Assembly: GCF_003426945.1 (NCBI RefSeq)
Contig: NZ_QURO01000004.1
Span: 558,001 to 622,000 of the forward strand
Origin: Thermus sediminis
GTDB taxonomy: Bacteria > Deinococcota > Deinococci > Deinococcales > Thermaceae
DNA length: 64,000 nt
Direction of reading: 5' to 3'
The position numbers were made by a program, and so were the translations under genes. Numbering within the stretch: position 1 is the first letter of the stretch; every line of letters starts with the position of its first letter. Below the pieces are notes generated by a model that saw nothing but the letters and a program-made list of their open reading frames with translations, did no database searches and was not told the origin of the DNA. Shown piece after piece: positions 25,881 through 36,252 of this stretch.

Positions 25881-26762
25881 CTACCAGCCCCGCTTGGCAA
25901 GCCGCTCCTCTTCCCTGAGGACGTCCAGGTTGATGCCCACCATGGGTTCCCCCAGGTCCTCGGAGACCTCGGCCAGGACCTCGGGGTCGTTGTAGTGGGT
26001 CACCGCCCGCACGATGGCCCGGGCCCTTTTCTTGGGGTCCCCGGACTTGAAAATCCCTGAGCCCACAAAGACCCCGTCCATGCCCAAGTGCATCATGAGG
26101 GCCGCATCCGCAGGCGTGGCGATGCCGCCAGCGGCGAAGTTCACCACGGGAAGGCGGCCGTGCTGATGCACCCAACGCACCAGCTCCAGGGGGGCCCCGA
26201 TCCCCTTGGCGTAGGCCAAAAGCTCGTCCTCCCGTAGGGACTGGACGTAGCGGATCCCCTTCCACATGGCGCGGGCGTGGCGCACGGCCTCCACCACGTT
26301 GCCCGTGCCCGCCTCCCCTTTGGTGCGGATCATGGCCGCTCCTTCGGCGATGCGCCTCAGGGCCTCCCCCAGGTCCCGGGCCCCGCAGACGAAGGGCACC
26401 TTGAACTTCCACTTGTCGATGTGGTGCTCCTCGTCGGCGGGGGTCAGGACCTCGGACTCGTCGATGAAGTCCACCCCGATGGCCTCAAGGACCATGGCCT
26501 CCACGAAGTGGCCAATGCGCACCTTGGCCATGACAGGGATGGACACCGCCGCCATGATCTCCTTGATGACCTTGGGGTCGGACATGCGGGCCACGCCCCC
26601 CTGGGCGCGGATATCGGCGGGGACCCTCTCCAGGGCCATCACCGCCACCGCCCCCGCCTCCTCGGCGATGACGGCCTGCTCCGGGGTGGTCACGTCCATG
26701 ATCACCCCGCCCTTGAACATCTCGGCGAAACCGGTCTTGATCTGGAAGGTGCCCTTCTCCAT
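25881..26762 (-). CDS. pdxS: Pyridoxal 5'-phosphate synthase lyase subunit PdxS
   Basis: TIM-barrel enzyme that makes PLP from ribose 5-phosphate, glyceraldehyde 3-phosphate and ammonia from PdxT. 293 residues. The family opening [20 protein letters not shown], the catalytic-lysine stretch [35 protein letters not shown] and the phosphate loop [14 protein letters not shown] are all present. The ATG at 26762 fits the family start MEKGTF. It lies directly upstream of the SmtB-like gene on the same strand, and far from pdxT. Confidence 0.97.
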   Translation of the reverse strand: MEKGTFQIKTGFAEMFKGGVIMDVTTPEQAVIAEEAGAVAVMALERVPADIRAQGGVARMSDPKVIKEIMAAVSIPVMAKVRIGHFVEAMVLEAIGVDFIDESEVLTPADEEHHIDKWKFKVPFVCGARDLGEALRRIAEGAAMIRTKGEAGTGNVVEAVRHARAMWKGIRYVQSLREDELLAYAKGIGAPLELVRWVHQHGRLPVVNFAAGGIATPADAALMMHLGMDGVFVGSGIFKSGDPKKRARAIVRAVTHYNDPEVLAEVSEDLGEPMVGINLDVLREEERLAKRGW

Positions 26763-26821
26763 TCCGCCCCCTATCCTCCAGCTTAGGCCTCGAAGGGTCA
26801 AGGGTAGGGGAACACAAACCC

Positions 26822-28015
26822 TCAGGGCAGGTAGGCCAAAGGGTTCCTGGGCGTCCCGTTCACCCGCACCTCAAAGTGCAGGTGGGGCCCCGTGGACCAG
26901 CCGGTGGACCCCACGTGGCCGATCACCTGGCCCCCTTCCACCCACTGGCCCGGGCGGACGGTGATCCGGCTCATGTGGGCGTAGAGGGTCTCCAGGCCCC
27001 CCCCGTGGTCCAGGACCACGTGGAAGCCGTAGCCAACCGAACTCCACCCCGCCACTCGCACCTGTCCGCTCTTGGCGGCCATGATGGGGGTACCATGGGG
27101 GGCGGCCAGGTCTATCCCTGTGTGGTAGCGCTGGAAGACCCCTCGTTGGCCGTAATACGTGGTGATGCGGAAGCTGGCGAGAGGCCAGCGCATTCCCCCT
27201 TCCTGGTAGCTCACCCGGCGCACCTCAGACCCCGGGGTCTGGCGGGCCTGGGCCTGGCGAAGCTGGGCCTGCCTGGCCGCCTCCTGCCTACGCCTCTGCT
27301 CCGCCAAGCGCCTGAGCTCCTCCTGACGGCGGCGCTCGGCCTCGAGGCGGGCCCTTCTCTCCGCCTCCTGCTGGGCGCGAAGGCGCTGGTAGGTGGTCCT
27401 GGCCTCTATGCCGGGGAGGAGGACCAGGTCCCCTGCCCTAAGCTCCGTGGGGTCCTGGATGCCGTTGGACCGGGCCACGGCTACCGGGGAGAGGCCGAAG
27501 CGCTGGGAGAGGGAAACCAGGGTCTCCCCTTCCGGAAGAGCCACCAGGAGCCCCCTGGTTCCCCTGGGAATGTAGAGCAGGCTTCCCGCCACCAGGCGGT
27601 CCAGGCTCTCCAGGGAAGGGTTGGCAGAGACCAAGTCCAGGATGGAAAGCCCAAAGCGCTGGGCCAGGGAGGCCAGGGTGTCCCCAGGCCGCACCCGGTA
27701 CACCTCCACCCCCGGGGGGACCCGGGGTTCCCTCTCCTCCACCGCCACCAGGGGGATGCGAACCTCCTGGCCCACCTGCAAGCGGTCGTTTTTGAGGCCG
27801 CTGGACCACATGATGTGCCTGGGGTCCACCCGGTAACGGGCGGCGATCCCCGCTAGGGTGTCCCCGGGGCGCACCGTGTAGAGCACCCAGCCCTTCCTCG
27901 GCGCTCCCCCCACCTCCACCGTGGCCTCTGGGAGGGGTAGGGGGCTAAGGATGGGCAGTTTAGCCAAGGCAGGCAGGGCGCAAAATAGGCACAAGGCTCC
28001 CAAAATCCCCCGCAA
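26822..28015 (-). CDS. LysM-repeat M23 family metallopeptidase (envelope)
   Basis: A 397-residue exported cell-wall enzyme or division-factor-like protein. After the signal peptide ([18 protein letters not shown]) come two clear LysM domains ([16 protein letters not shown] and [17 protein letters not shown]) and a third, weaker one ([15 protein letters not shown]). A highly charged Arg/Glu/Gln coiled coil (about 215-270) precedes the C-terminal M23 domain with [18 protein letters not shown] and GPHLHFEV, whose His/Asp ligate zinc. The order LysM, coiled coil, M23 resembles NlpD/EnvC-type amidase activators, but here the zinc ligands are kept, so it may cut peptidoglycan itself. Confidence 0.92.
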   Translation of the reverse strand: MRGILGALCLFCALPALAKLPILSPLPLPEATVEVGGAPRKGWVLYTVRPGDTLAGIAARYRVDPRHIMWSSGLKNDRLQVGQEVRIPLVAVEEREPRVPPGVEVYRVRPGDTLASLAQRFGLSILDLVSANPSLESLDRLVAGSLLYIPRGTRGLLVALPEGETLVSLSQRFGLSPVAVARSNGIQDPTELRAGDLVLLPGIEARTTYQRLRAQQEAERRARLEAERRRQEELRRLAEQRRRQEAARQAQLRQAQARQTPGSEVRRVSYQEGGMRWPLASFRITTYYGQRGVFQRYHTGIDLAAPHGTPIMAAKSGQVRVAGWSSVGYGFHVVLDHGGGLETLYAHMSRITVRPGQWVEGGQVIGHVGSTGWSTGPHLHFEVRVNGTPRNPLAYLP

Positions 28016-28036
28016 AGGTCACCTCCAAAAACCTAA

Positions 28037-28065
28037 CCCGGGGGGATTATACCAACCCCCCGGGG
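28037..28065 (-). promoter_or_regulatory. Promoter of the LysM-M23 gene embedded in an inverted repeat
   Basis: A perfect TATAAT on the minus strand (28051-28046) lies in the 10-base loop between inverted arms CCCGGGGGG (28037-28045) and CCCCCCGGG (28056-28064). A weak -35-like TTGCCC lies 19 bp upstream. The symmetric GC arms around a -10 box could be an operator. Confidence 0.45.
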
Positions 28066-28093
28066 CCAAGGGGCAAGGGGCGAAGGCCTAAGT

Positions 28094-28124
28094 GCCCCAC
28101 CGCGGCTTTCGCTGCGGTGGGGGC
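28094..28124 (-). terminator. GC-rich hairpin downstream of rho
   Basis: Arms GCCCCACCGC (28094-28103) and GCGGTGGGGGC (28114-28124, one bulged G) enclose a 10-base loop. It lies 65 bp after the rho stop codon, in the rho direction. There is no following T-run, so it may be a weak terminator, an RNA-stability hairpin or a Rho-assisted end. A second, imperfect inverted repeat lies at about 28143-28186. Confidence 0.45.
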
Positions 28125-28188
28125 CCTCAAAAGCCCTCCCCTAGCTCCGACTTGGCTATCCCATGTTGCGAAACCAAAGTCCGAGCAC

Positions 28189-29469
28189 TTAGCGGGCCGC
28201 CAGGGCCGCCAGGAACTCCTTGTTGCTCTTGGTGCGGGCCAGACGGGAGAGGAGCATCTCCATAGCCTCGGCGGGGTCCATGTCCGCCAGGACCTTGCGG
28301 AGGAGCCACATCTTGTGGACCACCTCCTCGCCAAGGAGGAGCTCCTCCCGCCTGGTGCCGGACTTCAGGATGTCTATGGCGGGGAAGATGCGGCGCTCCT
28401 CCAGACGGCGGGAGAGGTGGAGCTCCATGTTGCCCGTCCCCTTGAACTCCTCAAAGATCACATCGTCCATGCGGCTTCCCGTCTCCACCAGGGCGGTGGC
28501 CAGGATGGTGAGGCTCCCCCCGCCCCGGATGTTCCGGGCCGCCCCCAGGAAGCGCTTGGGGAAGTAGAGGGCGGCGGAGTCCAGACCCCCCGAGAGGGTG
28601 CGCCCCGTGGGCGGGGTCACCAGGTTGTTGGCCCGGGCCAGGCGGGTGATGGAGTCCAGGAGGATCATCACGTGCCCTCCCTCCTCCACGATGCGCTTGG
28701 CCCTCTCATGGACGAACTCCGCCACGCGGATGTGGTTCTGGGGGGGCTCGTCAAAGGTGCTGGCGATGACCTCCGCTCCCCCCACGCTTTCCCGGAAGTC
28801 CGTGACCTCTTCGGGCCGCTCGTCGATGAGGAGGACGATGACCTTGATGTCGGGCTCGTTTTTGAGGACGGCGTTGGCGATCTTCTTGAGGAGGGTGGTC
28901 TTGCCCGCCTTGGGGGGGGCCACAATGAGCCCCCTCTGCCCCCGGCCGATGGGGGCCAGGAGGTCAATGACCCGGGTGGAGAGCTCCTCAGGGACGGTTT
29001 CCAGCCGGATCTGCCGATCGGGGAACTGGGGGATGAGCTCGTCAAAGCGGGGGCGGTTCCTGGCGGCCTCGGGGTCCAGGTCGTTCACCGCCTCCACCTT
29101 GATGAGGGTCCCGAAGCGCTCGTTCTCCCTAGGGGGCCGGACCCGGCCCACGAGGTAGTCCCCGCTCCTCAGGGCGTACTGGCGGATGAGGCCAGCGGAG
29201 ACGATGGCCACCCGGGACTCGAGGTTGTACAGGTTCTCCGTGAGGAAGCCATAGCCATCGGGACTGATCTCCAGGTAGCCCTTGACCAGCCTGAGGCCCT
29301 CCCCCTGGGTCTGCCTCTCCAGGAGGGCCATGATCAGCTGGTCCTTCTTCATGCGCTTGTAGTTCTCAATGCCCACTTCCTGGGCCAGGAGGTGGAGCTC
29401 GGGGAGGATCTTGGCGGAGAGTTCCTGGTAGGAAAGGGCCATCTCGGGGGTTTCCACTCGCTTCTTCAT
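28189..29469 (-). CDS. rho: Transcription termination factor Rho
   Basis: Hexameric RNA helicase of 426 residues. It has an N-terminal helical domain ([20 protein letters not shown]), a cold-shock-like RNA-binding domain ([20 protein letters not shown]), Walker [12 protein letters not shown] at about 184-194, the Walker B region [16 protein letters not shown], the Q-loop/R-loop region ([20 protein letters not shown]) and the arginine-finger area [14 protein letters not shown]. The start overlaps the transaldolase stop by 4 bp (ATGA), so the two genes are coupled. Confidence 0.98.
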   Translation of the reverse strand: MKKRVETPEMALSYQELSAKILPELHLLAQEVGIENYKRMKKDQLIMALLERQTQGEGLRLVKGYLEISPDGYGFLTENLYNLESRVAIVSAGLIRQYALRSGDYLVGRVRPPRENERFGTLIKVEAVNDLDPEAARNRPRFDELIPQFPDRQIRLETVPEELSTRVIDLLAPIGRGQRGLIVAPPKAGKTTLLKKIANAVLKNEPDIKVIVLLIDERPEEVTDFRESVGGAEVIASTFDEPPQNHIRVAEFVHERAKRIVEEGGHVMILLDSITRLARANNLVTPPTGRTLSGGLDSAALYFPKRFLGAARNIRGGGSLTILATALVETGSRMDDVIFEEFKGTGNMELHLSRRLEERRIFPAIDILKSGTRREELLLGEEVVHKMWLLRKVLADMDPAEAMEMLLSRLARTKSNKEFLAALAAR

Positions 29470-30137
29470 GGCTTGACCTTATCCCAGTCCTCCATAAAGC
29501 GCTTGAGACCGAGGTCCGTGAGGGGGTGCTTGAGGAGGGCCTTGAAGACGCCATAGGGCATGGTGGCGATGTCCGCCCCCAGGAGGGCGGCCTCGGTGAC
29601 GTGGCGGGGGTGGCGGATGGAGGCGGCGATGACCCGGACAGGGAGGTCCTGGACCTCCCTGATCTCCACGATCTCCCGTAGAAGCTCCCCCCCGTCCCAG
29701 GAGATGTCGTCCACCCGGCCCAAGAAGGGGCTCAGATAGGCTGCCCCTGCCCGGGCCGCGAGAAGGGCCTGGTTGGCGGAGAAGATGAGGGTCATGTTGA
29801 CCTTGATCCCCTCGGCGGAAAGACGCTTGCAGGCCCTTAGGCCCTCCTCGGTGGTGGGGAGCTTGACCACGATCTGGGGGTGGATGGCAGCAAGCCGCCT
29901 CCCCTCCGCCACCATGGCCTCGGCCTCGAGGGCCGTCACCTCCGCAGAGACCGGCCCACCCACCAGCTCGCAAAGGGTCGCCAGGTGGGAGCGCAGGCCA
30001 TCCCAGGTGAGCCTCTCTCCTCTGGCGGCAAACTCCTTGGCCACCAGGGTGGGGTTGGTGGTCGCCCCGGAGAGGACGCCCCAAAGGGCGATCTCCCGTA
30101 TCTCCTCCAAGTTGGCGGTGTCCAGGTAAAGCTCCAT
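29466..30137 (-). CDS. Transaldolase, short TalC/FSA-type
   Basis: A 223-residue TIM-barrel aldolase of the small transaldolase/fructose-6-phosphate aldolase family. It opens [15 protein letters not shown] and contains [13 protein letters not shown], the Schiff-base lysine in [12 protein letters not shown] (Lys92), [19 protein letters not shown] and SPFLGRVDD. It would act in the non-oxidative pentose phosphate pathway; transaldolase and FSA activities cannot be separated by eye. ATG at 30137 is preceded by AAAGGAGAGC. It is immediately upstream of rho. Confidence 0.9.
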   Translation of the reverse strand: MELYLDTANLEEIREIALWGVLSGATTNPTLVAKEFAARGERLTWDGLRSHLATLCELVGGPVSAEVTALEAEAMVAEGRRLAAIHPQIVVKLPTTEEGLRACKRLSAEGIKVNMTLIFSANQALLAARAGAAYLSPFLGRVDDISWDGGELLREIVEIREVQDLPVRVIAASIRHPRHVTEAALLGADIATMPYGVFKALLKHPLTDLGLKRFMEDWDKVKP

Positions 30138-30202
30138 GCTGCTCTCCTTTTCAAGGGAAAGGGGACCGGCTTGGTGCCAGTCTAGCAGACCGAGGAGGGG
30201 CG

Positions 30203-30232
30203 TTGTCAAGGGAGGGGAGGGGCTGCTAGGAT
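30203..30232 (+). promoter_or_regulatory. ileS promoter
   Basis: TTGTCA (30203-30208), 18-bp spacer, TAGGAT (30227-30232). Transcription would start at about 30239, giving a roughly 300-base leader that contains the T-box. Confidence 0.6.
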
Positions 30233-30275
30233 GGCCTTAGCCGCCAAAGGGGGATTTTACCCTAGAGCAGGCGGC

Positions 30276-30529
30276 CTGTAAAGGCGAGGATGGGGCGAGT
30301 ACCCCTGCCCAAGAGCCCAAAGCGAGCTGGGGAGGGTGGGAGCCCGGCGGTGAGGGCAGGTGGGAAGATCACCCCGGAGCCGCGGGAGGAAAGGGGGTTC
30401 CCCGAGTAATGCCCGCCGGGCGGCGCCCGTAATAGCGCCAAAACGAGGGCCTGGATCAACCCAGGAAGCGCGGTGGTACCGCGGAAGTCCCGGTGGCTTT
30501 CGTCCGCGCCCATAGGGCGCGGGCGTTTT
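30276..30529 (+). promoter_or_regulatory. T-box riboswitch controlling ileS, isoleucine specifier AUC
   Basis: Leader RNA that senses uncharged tRNA-Ile. In stem I the lower helix pairs GGGG (30292-30295) with CCCC (30372-30375), AGTA (30298-30301) faces the specifier loop, and CCTGCCC (30304-30310) pairs with GGGCAGG (30354-30360). The specifier is ATC (30368-30370) followed by A, an Ile codon. The T-box core GCGCGGTGGTACCGCGG is at 30468-30484. It is followed by an 11-bp hairpin (30501-30525, loop ATA) and TTTT (30526-30529), fitting an attenuator terminator 15 bp before the ileS ATG. The short T-run and the nearby ribosome site leave open a translational component. Confidence 0.92.
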
Positions 30530-30544
30530 GCTAGGAGGTGAGGG

Positions 30545-33500
30545 ATGTTCAAGGAGGTCGGCGAGCCGGACTTTCCCAAGCTGGAAGAAGAAGTTCTGGC
30601 CTTCTGGAAGCGGGAGCGGATCTTCCAAAAGAGCGTGGAGAGGCGCAAGGGGGGCCCCCGGTACACCATCTACGAGGGGCCGCCCACGGCCAACGGCCTG
30701 CCCCACGTGGGCCACGCCCAGGCCCGGAGCTACAAGGACCTCTTCCCCCGCTTCAAGACCATGCAGGGCTACTACGTCCCCAGGCGGGCAGGCTGGGACA
30801 CCCACGGGCTTCCCGTGGAGCTGGAGGTGGAAAAGGGCCTAGGCCTGGGGAGCAAGCGGGAGATCGAGGCCTACGGCATCGGGCGCTTCAACCAGGCCTG
30901 CCGGGAGTCCGTCTTCACCTACGAAAAGGAGTGGGAGGCCTTCACCGAGCGCCTCGCCTACTGGGTGGACCTGGAGGACGCCTACGCCACCCTAGACCCC
31001 ACCTACATTGAGAGCATCTGGTGGAGCCTGAAGAACCTCTTTGACCGGGGCCTCCTCTACCGGGACCACAAGGTGGTGCCCTACTGCCCCCGGTGCGGCA
31101 CCCCCCTTTCCTCCCACGAGCTCGCCCTGGGCTACAAGGAGATCCACGACCCCTCGGTCCACGTGCGCTTTCGGCTAAAGGAACCCCAGAGCCTAGGCCT
31201 CGAGCAGGCCAGCCTCCTCATCTGGACCACCACCCCCTGGACCCTGCCCGGGAACGTGGCGGCGGCGGTCCACCCGGAGTTCACCTACGCCGCCTTCGCC
31301 CTAGACGGGGAGGCCCTGATCCTGGAGGAGGGCCTGGGGAAAAGGCTCCTCGGCGAGGAAACCCCGGTTCTCAAGACCTTCCCCGGGAAGGCCCTCGAGG
31401 GCCTCCCCTACGACCCCCCCTACCCCCAGGAGGTGGAGCGGGGCTACGTCACGGTCTTAGCGGAGTACGTGAGCCGGGAGGACGGCACGGGCATCGTCCA
31501 CCAGGCCCCCGCCTTCGGCGCCGAGGACCTGGAGACGGCCAAGGCCTACGGCCTCCCCCTCCTCAAGACCGTGGACGAGGAGGGGAGGGTGCGGGTGGCC
31601 CCCTTCCAAGGCCTCCCCCTCCGCGAGGCCAACCGGGCCATCCTCAAGGACCTCCGGGCCCGGGGCCTCCTCTTCAAGGAGGAGAGCTACCTCCACAGCT
31701 ACCCCCACTGCTGGCGGTGCGCCACCCCCCTCATGTACTACGCCACGGAGACCTGGTTCATCCGGAGCACCGCCTTCAAGGAGGAGCTTATCCAGAAAAA
31801 CCGGGAGATCCACTGGGTCCCCCCCCACATTCAGGAGGGGCGCTACGGGGAGTGGCTCAGGAACCTGGTGGACTGGGCCCTAAGCCGCAACCGCTACTGG
31901 GGCACGCCCCTCCCCATCTGGGTCTGCGAGTCCTGCGGCAAGGAGGAGGCCATAGGGAGCTTCGCGGAGCTTAAGGCCCAGGCCAAGACCCCCCTCCCCG
32001 AGCCCTTTGACCCCCACCGCCCCCACGTGGACGGGGTGGAGCTAGGGTGCGCCTGCGGGGGCACCATGCGCCGGGTGCCCTACGTCATTGACGTCTGGTA
32101 CGACTCCGGGGCCATGCCTTTCGCCTCGGTCCACTACCCCTTTGAGAACGGGGAGGAGTTCCGGGAGGCCTTCCCCGCCGACTTCATCGCCGAGGGGATC
32201 GACCAGACCCGGGGCTGGTTCCACTCCCTGCACCAGCTCGGGGTCATGCTCTTCGGCTCCGTCGCCTTCAAGAACGTCATCTGCCACGGCCTCATCCTGG
32301 ACGAGAAGGGGCAGAAGATGTCCAAGTCCAAGGGGAACGTGGTGGACCCCTGGGACATCCTGCGGGAGTTTGGGGCGGATGCCCTGAGGTGGTACATCTA
32401 CATCTCCGCCCCTCCGGAGGCGGACCGCCGCTTCGGCCCCAACCTGGTGCGGGAGGCGGTGCGGGACTACTTCCTCACCCTTTGGAACGTCTACAGCTTC
32501 TTTGTGACCTACGCCAACCTGGACCGCCCCAACCTGAAGGCCCCACCCCCGGCCAAGGAGCGGCCCGAGCTGGACCGCTGGCTCCTCGCCCGCATGCAGG
32601 ACCTCATCCAGAAGGTGACGGAGGCCCTCGAGGCCTACGACCCCACCACCTCTAGCCGGGCCCTAAGGGACTTCGTGGTGGAGGACCTCTCCCAGTGGTA
32701 CGTGCGCCGGGGCAGGCGGCGCTACTGGAAGAACGAGGACCCCTGGGACCGGGAGTCGGCCTACGCCACCCTCTACGAGGCCCTGGTCCTCATCGCCAAG
32801 CTCTCCGCCCCCTTCACCCCCTACCTGGCCGAGGCCCTCTGGCAGAACCTGGTGCGAAGCGTAGACGAGGGGGCCCCGGAGAGCGTCCACCTCGCCGACT
32901 GGCCGGGGGTGGACCCCGCCCTCTTGGACGAGGCGCTGGTAGCCAAGATGCGGGCGGTCCTCCGGGTGGTGGACCTGGCCCGCGCGGCCCGGGCCCGAAG
33001 CGGGGTCAAGACCCGAACCCCCCTCCCCCTTCTCCTGGTCACCGCCCCCACCGCCTTGGAACGGGAGGGCCTTCGCCACTTCGCCCCCGAGATCGCCGAG
33101 GAGCTCAACGTCAAGGAGGTGCGGGTCCTAGAGCCCGGGGAGGAGGTCCTCTCCTACCGGGTCCTCCCCAACCTCAAGCTCCTGGGAAAGAAGTACGGGA
33201 AGCGGGTTCCCCAGATCCGCGAGGCCCTAGAAAGGGAGCGGGAGCGGGTGGCGGCCGCCGTCCTCAGGGGCGAGGGCGTGGACCTGGAGGTGGGGGGGGA
33301 GACCCTCCACCTCTCCCCGGAGGAGGTGCTCCTCGAGGCCCAGGCCCCCGAGGGGTACCAGGCCCTGGAGAAGGACGGGTACGTGGCCGCCCTGGAGGTG
33401 CGGGTCACGGAGGACCTAAGGCTGGAGGGCCTGGCCCGGGACCTGATCCGCCTCCTGCAGGAGGCCAGAAAGGGCATGGGCCTCAGGGTCTCGGACCGCA

Positions 33501-33688
33501 TCCGCGTGCGCTACGGGGCGGAAGGGGCCTACCTGGAGGCCCTGAAGCGGCACGGGGAGTGGATCGCCGGGGAGGTCCTGGCCGTGGAGTTCGCCGAAGG
33601 CCCCCTGGAGGGCTACGAGACCGGGGTGGAGGACGAGGAGGGGAAGGCCCGCTTCGCCCTGGAGAAGGCGGAAGCCATCCCCGGCTGA
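30545..33688 (+). CDS. ileS: Isoleucine--tRNA ligase
   Basis: Class I synthetase of 1047 residues. The HIGH-type motif is [10 protein letters not shown] (His near residue 55) and the KMSKS motif is [11 protein letters not shown] (about 590). The long CP1 editing domain has [11 protein letters not shown] and [12 protein letters not shown], which hydrolyses Val-tRNA-Ile. Cys motifs [16 protein letters not shown] and VCESCGKE suggest zinc binding. The start ATG at 30545 follows AGGAGGTG. Expression is controlled by the T-box leader just upstream. Confidence 0.98.
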   Translation: MFKEVGEPDFPKLEEEVLAFWKRERIFQKSVERRKGGPRYTIYEGPPTANGLPHVGHAQARSYKDLFPRFKTMQGYYVPRRAGWDTHGLPVELEVEKGLGLGSKREIEAYGIGRFNQACRESVFTYEKEWEAFTERLAYWVDLEDAYATLDPTYIESIWWSLKNLFDRGLLYRDHKVVPYCPRCGTPLSSHELALGYKEIHDPSVHVRFRLKEPQSLGLEQASLLIWTTTPWTLPGNVAAAVHPEFTYAAFALDGEALILEEGLGKRLLGEETPVLKTFPGKALEGLPYDPPYPQEVERGYVTVLAEYVSREDGTGIVHQAPAFGAEDLETAKAYGLPLLKTVDEEGRVRVAPFQGLPLREANRAILKDLRARGLLFKEESYLHSYPHCWRCATPLMYYATETWFIRSTAFKEELIQKNREIHWVPPHIQEGRYGEWLRNLVDWALSRNRYWGTPLPIWVCESCGKEEAIGSFAELKAQAKTPLPEPFDPHRPHVDGVELGCACGGTMRRVPYVIDVWYDSGAMPFASVHYPFENGEEFREAFPADFIAEGIDQTRGWFHSLHQLGVMLFGSVAFKNVICHGLILDEKGQKMSKSKGNVVDPWDILREFGADALRWYIYISAPPEADRRFGPNLVREAVRDYFLTLWNVYSFFVTYANLDRPNLKAPPPAKERPELDRWLLARMQDLIQKVTEALEAYDPTTSSRALRDFVVEDLSQWYVRRGRRRYWKNEDPWDRESAYATLYEALVLIAKLSAPFTPYLAEALWQNLVRSVDEGAPESVHLADWPGVDPALLDEALVAKMRAVLRVVDLARAARARSGVKTRTPLPLLLVTAPTALEREGLRHFAPEIAEELNVKEVRVLEPGEEVLSYRVLPNLKLLGKKYGKRVPQIREALERERERVAAAVLRGEGVDLEVGGETLHLSPEEVLLEAQAPEGYQALEKDGYVAALEVRVTEDLRLEGLARDLIRLLQEARKGMGLRVSDRIRVRYGAEGAYLEALKRHGEWIAGEVLAVEFAEGPLEGYETGVEDEEGKARFALEKAEAIPG

Positions 33689-33764
33689 GGCCGCCCCCAA
33701 GCCCCTAGGCTAACAGGGGAGGCCCCCCTTCCCTGCCCTCCCGCAGCCCTCTCCGTGGACGCGC

Positions 33765-33794
33765 TTTACCGGGGGCTGGGGCTAGGGGTATAGT
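33765..33794 (+). promoter_or_regulatory. Promoter for the Xaa-Pro peptidase gene, probably leaderless
   Basis: TTTACC (33765-33770), 18-bp spacer, TATAGT (33789-33794). The predicted start of RNA (about 33801-33802) coincides with an in-frame GTG at 33802, and no Shine-Dalgarno is present, so translation may begin on a leaderless mRNA. Confidence 0.5.
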
Positions 33795-34839
33795 GCCTCC
33801 CGTGCAGGAGCTGCAAGCCCTTCTAGAAACCCTGGGGCTAGACGCCCTCTACGTGACCCGCCCGGAGAACGTGCGCTACCTCTCCGGCTTCCCCCACCCG
33901 GAGGACGCCCAGGTCCTCCTCACCGGGGAAGGGGCCTTCCTCCTCACCGACCCCCGCTACCCCGAGGCGGAGCGGGAAAGCGGGATCCCCGCCAAGGTCC
34001 TGAGGCGGGAGGAGCGGGAGGCCCTCCTCAAGGACCTGAGGGGCCGGGTGGGCTTTGAGGCGGAACACCTCCCCTACGCCGCCCTGGAGCGCCTCCGGGA
34101 GATGGCCCCGGTGGAGTGGGTGCCCACCAAGGGGGTCATCGAGCGCCTCCGCCTCAGGAAGACCCCGGAGGAGGTGGAGCGGATCCGCAAGGCCCAGGCC
34201 CTGGCGGAGAAGGCCCTGGAGCACGCCCTGGGCCTCCTCCGGCCCGGGGTGGAGGAGCGGGAAGTGGCCCTGGAGGTGGAGTTCTTCCTGCGCAAGGGGG
34301 GGGCCGAGGGCGTGGCCTTCCCCCCCATCGTGGCCTCGGGGGTGAGGGGGGCCCTGCCCCACGCCAGGGCCTCGGAGAAGCGGCTTGTGGCGGGGGAGAT
34401 GGTCACCTTGGACCTGGGGGCCAAGGTGGCGGGGTACCACTCGGACATGACCCGCACCTTCGCCCTGGGGAAGGCCTCTTCCGAGATGCGCCGGGTGTAC
34501 GAGGCGGTCCAGGCCGCCCTCGAGGTGGCCCTGGAAAACCTGCGGCCGGGGAGGACGGGCAAGGAGGTGGACGCCCTGGCCCGGGAGGCGCTGGGGCGCC
34601 ATGGCCTGGACCGCCACTTCGTCCACTCCCTGGGCCACGGGGTGGGCCTTTCCGTGCACGAGGGGCCAAGCCTCTCCCCCTACGCGGAGGAGGTCCTGGA
34701 GCCCGGCATGGTGGTCACGGTAGAGCCCGGGGTCTACCTGCCCGGGGTGGGCGGCGTGAGGGTAGAAGAGCTGGTCCTCCTCACCGAGGACGGGATAGAG
34801 CTCCTCTCCCGCTTCCCCCGGGGCTACCTGGAGGTTTGA
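33793..34839 (+). CDS. M24 family Xaa-Pro aminopeptidase/dipeptidase
   Basis: A cytoplasmic pita-bread metallopeptidase of 345-348 residues. The N-terminal creatinase-like domain (LYVTRPENVRYLSGFPHPED) precedes the catalytic domain with the five dimetal ligands: DLGAKVAGYHSDMTR (two Asp), HSLGHGVGLSVHEGP (His), VTVEPGVYLPG (Glu) and GVRVEELVLLTEDG (Glu). It releases or cleaves N-terminal residues next to proline. The promoter places RNA start at GTG 33802, three codons inside the longest frame, and that may be the real start. A hairpin follows the gene. Confidence 0.92.
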   Translation: MPPVQELQALLETLGLDALYVTRPENVRYLSGFPHPEDAQVLLTGEGAFLLTDPRYPEAERESGIPAKVLRREEREALLKDLRGRVGFEAEHLPYAALERLREMAPVEWVPTKGVIERLRLRKTPEEVERIRKAQALAEKALEHALGLLRPGVEEREVALEVEFFLRKGGAEGVAFPPIVASGVRGALPHARASEKRLVAGEMVTLDLGAKVAGYHSDMTRTFALGKASSEMRRVYEAVQAALEVALENLRPGRTGKEVDALAREALGRHGLDRHFVHSLGHGVGLSVHEGPSLSPYAEEVLEPGMVVTVEPGVYLPGVGGVRVEELVLLTEDGIELLSRFPRGYLEV

Positions 34840-34844
34840 TGCCA

Positions 34845-34872
34845 CCCCATGCTGGCTTGCGCCAGCATGGGG
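34845..34872. terminator. Perfect 12-bp hairpin after the Xaa-Pro peptidase gene
   Basis: CCCCATGCTGGC (34845-34856), loop TTGC, GCCAGCATGGGG (34861-34872), starting 6 bp after the stop codon. There is no T-run, so it may act with Rho or as a 3'-end stabiliser. Confidence 0.55.
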
Positions 34873-34939
34873 GCCCCGGCGGAAGGTTCCCGGGAGGCTT
34901 TTCTAAGCTGGCAGAGCGAAGGAAACAGGAAGAAATGGT

Positions 34940-35434
34940 ATGATGCGCCTTCTGGCCCTGATCCCCTTCCTTCTGGCCCTCAGCCTGGGCCAAAGCTACA
35001 CGGTGAAAAGGGGGGACACCCTCTACCGCATCGCCAGGGCCCACGGCCTCAGCGTGGCGGAGCTCATGCGCTTAAACGGCCTCACCTCGGAGCGCATCTA
35101 CCCGGGCCAGGTCCTGAGGGTGGGGCAGGGGGCGCCTCCGGAAAGGCGCTTCCTCCAGGAAGGCCTCGCCGTCTGGTACGGCCCCGGCTTCCACGGCAGG
35201 AGGACGGCCAGCGGCGAGGTCTACGATCAAAACGCCCTCACCGCCGCCCACCCCAGCCTCCCCTTCGGCACCCGGGTGCGGGTCACCAACCCCAAAAACG
35301 GCCGGAGCGTGGTGGTGCGCATCAATGACCGAGGTCCCTTTGGGGGGAGGTACATCATTGACCTCTCCTACGCCGCCGCCAAGGCCATCGGGGCCCTCTC
35401 CGCCACCTGGGTGCACCTAGAGGTCTTGGAATGA
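34940..35434 (+). CDS. LysM-containing RlpA-like protein
   Basis: A 164-residue exported envelope protein. Signal peptide [17 protein letters not shown], then one LysM domain ([20 protein letters not shown], residues about 20-62), then an RlpA double-psi beta barrel with [40 protein letters not shown] and [16 protein letters not shown]. RlpA proteins bind or cleave denuded glycan strands at division sites; the catalytic-type Asp and His ([13 protein letters not shown]) are present, so lytic activity is possible. The stop overlaps the nfo start by 4 bp. Confidence 0.92.
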   Translation: MMRLLALIPFLLALSLGQSYTVKRGDTLYRIARAHGLSVAELMRLNGLTSERIYPGQVLRVGQGAPPERRFLQEGLAVWYGPGFHGRRTASGEVYDQNALTAAHPSLPFGTRVRVTNPKNGRSVVVRINDRGPFGGRYIIDLSYAAAKAIGALSATWVHLEVLE

Positions 35435-36252
35435 GCGTCCGCTACGGGTTTCACCTATCCATCGCCGGCAAGAAGGGGGTGGCGGGGGCCCTCGAGGAGG
35501 CCCTGGCCCTGGGCCTCACCGCCCTCCAGATCTTCGCCAAAAGCCCCCGGGGCTGGAGGGCCAGGTCCCTCTCCCCAGGCGAGGTGGAGGCCTTCCGCGC
35601 CCTCAAGGAGATGGCGGGGGGGATGCCCGCGGCGATCCACGCCTCCTACCTGGTGAACCTAGGAGCGGAGGGGGAACTTTGGGAAAAGAGCGTGATGAGC
35701 CTGGCGGACGACCTGGGAAAGGCCGCCCTCCTGGGCGTGGAGTACGTGGTGGTCCACCCCGGCTCCGGGGACCCCAGGAGGATCAAGGAGGGGGCCCTAA
35801 GGGCCCTCCGCCTGGCCGGGGCCAAGGGGAGGCCCACCCTCCTCCTGGAGAACACCGCCGGAGGCGGGGAGAAGGCGGGAAGCCGCTTTGAGGAGCTGGC
35901 CTGGCTCCTCCAGGACACCCCCTTGCAGGCCTGCCTAGACACCTGCCACGCCTTCGCCGCCGGGTACGACGTGAAGGGGGACCCGAGAGGGGTCCTCTCC
36001 GCCCTGGACCGAGCGGTGGGGCTGGACCGGGTCCCCGTGGTCCATCTCAACGACTCTGTGGGGGGCCTGGGAAGCCGCGTAGACCACCACGCCCACCTCC
36101 TCAAGGGCCAGATCGGGGAAGGCCTCAAGGGGGTCCTCCTGGACCCCAGGCTCGAGGGCCGGGTCTTCATCCTGGAAACCCCGAGGAGCCCCGAGGAGGA
36201 CGCCTGGAACCTGGGGGTCCTCCGCGGTTGGCTAGAGGAGGCCGCCCCCTAG
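35431..36252 (+). CDS. nfo: Endonuclease IV (AP endonuclease)
   Basis: TIM-barrel tri-zinc enzyme of 273 residues that incises abasic sites in base excision repair. Zinc ligands lie in family blocks: [78 protein letters not shown] and FILETP. It is coupled to rlpA by the ATGA overlap and its 3' end runs 21 bp into the convergent small membrane protein gene. Confidence 0.96.
   Translation: MSVRYGFHLSIAGKKGVAGALEEALALGLTALQIFAKSPRGWRARSLSPGEVEAFRALKEMAGGMPAAIHASYLVNLGAEGELWEKSVMSLADDLGKAALLGVEYVVVHPGSGDPRRIKEGALRALRLAGAKGRPTLLLENTAGGGEKAGSRFEELAWLLQDTPLQACLDTCHAFAAGYDVKGDPRGVLSALDRAVGLDRVPVVHLNDSVGGLGSRVDHHAHLLKGQIGEGLKGVLLDPRLEGRVFILETPRSPEEDAWNLGVLRGWLEEAAP

Noticed and set aside
28117-29556. 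Long open frame (479 codons) on the + strand across rho
   Set aside because: It is the antisense shadow of rho: Gly/His/Pro/Leu-rich with no domain, created by high GC in third positions of the true gene.
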